NCBI GenBank assembly: GCA_051009015.1
Contig: JBPCWZ010000098.1
Span: 1 to 6,382, forward strand
Direction of reading: 5' to 3'
From: JAHRAH01 sp051009015
GTDB taxonomy: Bacteria > Pseudomonadota > Gammaproteobacteria > Tethybacterales > Persebacteraceae
Length of the DNA: 6,382 bases
In this document: piece by piece, positions 4,529-6,382 of the stretch
Layout: each line of letters starts with the position of its first letter
Numbering within the stretch: the first letter of the stretch is position 1
Made by a program: the position numbers and the translations under genes
Notes under the pieces: generated by a model
Databases searched by the model: none
Told to the model about the DNA's origin: nothing
The model's input: only the letters and a program-made list of their open reading frames with translations

Positions 4529-6280
4529 GCCCTGCTTTTCCATCGCTTCCCGCAAAATGCGCGCGATTTTGCTGTCTTTGCCATGCTTTTCTATGGCAAC
4601 ATCCAGCGGCGTTTTTTTATTATCAGCGCGTGCAAGCACATCCGCTCCCGCTTTGACAAGGGCAAAGGCGATTTCGATTCTTTCTCGTCCTGCCGCCCAA
4701 TGCAAAGGTGTATAGCCACTGTTATTTTTGGCGTCAATATCCGCGCCGCTATTGATAAGGGCATTAGCGATTTCGGTTTTGCCATGCGCTATCGCAATAT
4801 GCAAAGGTGTATTGCCATCTTTTTGTTTGGCGTCAATATCCGCCCCCGCTTTAATAAGGGCATTTGCGGTTTCGGCGTGACCGCCAAATACCGCAGAATA
4901 CAAAGGTGTCTGGCCAAACTCATCTTTATTGTCAATATCCGCTCCCGCTTTAATAAGGGCGTCGGTGATTTCGGTGTAGCCATTCCCTGCTGCCAAATGT
5001 AAAGGCGTCCCGCCATAGTGCTTTTTGGCGTCAATATCTGCCCCCGCTCTGATAAAGGCAAGGGCGGTTTCGGTTTTACCTATATTTGCCGCATAATGCA
5101 AAGGCGTCCAACCATCGTCATCTTTCGCATTAATATCCGCCCCCGCCTTGATAAAGGCATCGACGATTTGTGTTTTGCCCCAATATATCGCAGTACGCAA
5201 AGGCGTCCAACCATCGTTAGTTTTTGCGCCAATATCCGCGCCACTCTTGACAAGGGCAAGGGCGGTTTCGGTTTTGCTCTCTTGTGCCGCCATATGCAAA
5301 GCCGTCCAGTCATCATTATCTTTTGCGTCAATATTCGCCCCCGCTTTGATAAGGGCAAGGGCGGTTTCGGTTTGACCGTTAAATGCCGCATCATGCAAAG
5401 GCGTCCAGCCATTTTTGTCTTTTGCTTCAATATCCGCTCCCGCTTTAACAAGGGCAAGGGCAGTTTCGGCGTTGCCCCATTTTGCCGCATAATGCAAAGG
5501 CGTCCCACCCTGTTTTTCTTTGGCGTCAATATCTGCGCTACTCTTGATAAGGGCAACGGCGGTTTCGGTTTTGCCCAAAAATGCCGCAAAATGTAAAGGC
5601 GTCCAGCCATCTTTTTCTTTGGCGTCAATATCCGCTCCCGCCCTGATAAAGGCAAGCACGAATCCGGTATTACCGTCAAATACCGCAACATGCAAAGGCG
5701 TCCAGCCATCTTTGCCTTTTGCATTGACATCCGCCCCGCCGTCTATCAGGCGCTTGACTTCGGCAATATCGGCATATCTTCCCGCATTCAGCACAATAAC
5801 CAAAGAATCGCTCAACTCTTTTTGCCGACGGATGCGCTCGGCTTCTTCCCGCCGTTTCTTTGCGGCGGCGATGCGCTCTTCTTCTGCTTTGCGCTCGGCG
5901 GCGATGCGGGCGTCGTGTTTCTTTTCCACCTCAAACTCTATGTCATTATGGAACTGCTCCGCGTCAATTCGGTACATATACACATAGCCGCGCTGGGACA
6001 TGCAATTTGCAAACACTTCCTCCACCGACGCTTTCGGCGCACGGGACGCCAAGCGGCAAGCGTTATAATCCGCTTCTATCTGCTGCCATCGGGCGACTTC
6101 CGCCTCGCCTTCGGGCATGCCGTCCAAAACCGCCTGCACTTGACGATGTATCAATTCCGCCTTTACCGGTATCTTGCCGTCCGCCCTTTCCCGCGTGAAA
6201 GGTTCGGGCAGGATATTAACCCCGCCGCCGCACCCGCCCAAAAACAGCGCGGCGTAAAACAATAACGACCGCGCCGTCAT
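4520..6280 (-). CDS. Ankyrin-repeat lipoprotein
   Basis: The 586-residue protein starts with a short signal peptide and lipobox, MTARSLLFYAALFLGGC, with lipidated Cys17. Gly at +2 fits export to the outer membrane under the E. coli rule (inference). Residues 18-114 form a small domain with Cys75 and Cys93 (NCMSQRGYVYMYR). Residues 115-157 are a highly charged helix rich in Ala, Glu, Lys and Arg, likely a coiled coil. A partial ankyrin repeat (about 158-190) caps eleven 33-residue repeats starting at 191, 224, 257 and so on to 521, and a last divergent one at 554. The consensus is DGWTPLHxAAxxGKTETA, then LALIKAGADIDAK. Ankyrin stacks bind proteins; the partner is unknown, and the signal peptide places this one in the periplasm or at the surface rather than as a cytosolic effector. 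The ATG sits 3 bp after the upstream gene's stop, implying an operon. The Shine-Dalgarno is weak, but the signal peptide supports this start. Confidence 0.93.
   Translation of the reverse strand: MTARSLLFYAALFLGGCGGGVNILPEPFTRERADGKIPVKAELIHRQVQAVLDGMPEGEAEVARWQQIEADYNACRLASRAPKASVEEVFANCMSQRGYVYMYRIDAEQFHNDIEFEVEKKHDARIAAERKAEEERIAAAKKRREEAERIRRQKELSDSLVIVLNAGRYADIAEVKRLIDGGADVNAKGKDGWTPLHVAVFDGNTGFVLAFIRAGADIDAKEKDGWTPLHFAAFLGKTETAVALIKSSADIDAKEKQGGTPLHYAAKWGNAETALALVKAGADIEAKDKNGWTPLHDAAFNGQTETALALIKAGANIDAKDNDDWTALHMAAQESKTETALALVKSGADIGAKTNDGWTPLRTAIYWGKTQIVDAFIKAGADINAKDDDGWTPLHYAANIGKTETALAFIRAGADIDAKKHYGGTPLHLAAGNGYTEITDALIKAGADIDNKDEFGQTPLYSAVFGGHAETANALIKAGADIDAKQKDGNTPLHIAIAHGKTEIANALINSGADIDAKNNSGYTPLHWAAGRERIEIAFALVKAGADVLARADNKKTPLDVAIEKHGKDSKIARILREAMEKQGGN
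4622..5710 (-). repeat. Eleven 99-bp tandem units encoding ankyrin repeats
   Basis: The units are exactly 99 bp with no insertions or deletions over 1089 bp. DNA similarity between units is high: blocks such as gcaaaggcgtcc, gcgtcaatatccgc and gataagggcaa recur at the same phase. The variable positions cluster in the loop and outer-helix residues (for example WG, FNG, QES, GNG). This suggests relatively recent unit duplication with the fold kept. Confidence 0.9.
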
Positions 6281-6283
6281 CGC

Positions 6284-6382
6284 TTAATGATATTCCGCGT
6301 AGATAACGCCCTTGCCGCGCAGGCAATGTTGAAAGGAAAGCACTTGGTTTTTGCGGCATTCTTTTGTCGCTTCCGTCAGCAC
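6284..6382 (-). CDS. C-terminal end of an upstream gene, possibly a related small lipoprotein
   Basis: The frame is open on the minus strand from the window edge to TAA at 6284-6286, showing only the last 32 residues, beginning VLTEATKECRKNQ and ending GKGVIYAEYH. The pattern ECRKNQ, then FQHCLRGKGVIY, resembles NACRLAS and then FANCMSQRGYVYMY in the ankyrin lipoprotein: two Cys, the second followed by a basic-Gly pair and an aromatic stretch. Many small proteobacterial lipoproteins end with a Cys-containing motif of this kind. The stop lies three bases from the ankyrin ATG, so the two are probably co-transcribed. The start lies outside the window, and no function can be given. Confidence 0.6.
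   Translation of the reverse strand: MLTEATKECRKNQVLSFQHCLRGKGVIYAEYH

Noticed and set aside
4622..5710. Regular repeats that might suggest a CRISPR array
   Set aside because: The period is 99 bp with similarity throughout the unit and no unique spacers; it encodes ankyrin repeats.
5018..5730. Long repetitive frames on both strands within the ankyrin gene
   Set aside because: The 99-bp period keeps all frames open or closed alike. Only the frame ending at 4520 gives ankyrin motifs and a signal peptide.

Overview
The window looks like chromosomal DNA from a proteobacterium of roughly 55% GC. This placement is an inference from three things: an E. coli-like succinate-semialdehyde dehydrogenase, a bacterial-type glucose-6-phosphate isomerase, and small palindromic intergenic repeats of the REP and ATTCCGG types. 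The species cannot be named. Overall it is a housekeeping-plus-accessory region. No mobile-element protein, CRISPR array, rRNA or tRNA is visible.

Layout. Bases 1-1509 (+) hold almost all of pgi, cut at its 5' end by the window edge. It converges on a two-gene minus-strand operon: gabD (2100-3596) followed by a membrane-anchored CoxG-like SRPBCC protein (1528-2100). The two genes overlap by one base (TAATG) and end in a hairpin with a short U-tract. Bases 3597-4187 contain no convincing gene but are dense in repeats. A roughly 260-bp inverted element is built from two hairpin motifs (gccctgaaagggc and cacggggc-N3-gccccgtg). Downstream lies a 30-bp perfect direct repeat, whose two copies flank a pair of inverted ATTCCGGC palindromes.

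Bases 4188-4482 hold an easily missed unit on the minus strand. It has a near-consensus promoter (TTGACT, 18-bp spacer, TATAAT with an extended TG), a leader of about 103 nt with a 10-bp hairpin, and a 51-codon ORF for a charged protein made of 22-residue repeats. The DNA repeat (66-bp period) continues past the stop codon, and the stop aligns with a Gln codon of the previous unit, so the protein may have been shortened by one substitution.

Bases 4520-6280 (-) encode a predicted lipoprotein with an N-terminal cysteine-containing domain, a charged coiled coil and about 13 ankyrin repeats in strict 33-residue phase. Three bases upstream ends another minus-strand gene (6284-6382, partial). Its visible C-terminus resembles part of the lipoprotein's N-terminal domain, suggesting related neighbours in one operon.

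Working together: gabD and the CoxG-like gene are clearly co-expressed, although a functional link is not established. The ankyrin gene and the partial gene upstream are probably co-transcribed. pgi is a separate central-metabolism gene. The least ordinary material is the small repeat-containing ORF with its own promoter and the layered repeats beside it.
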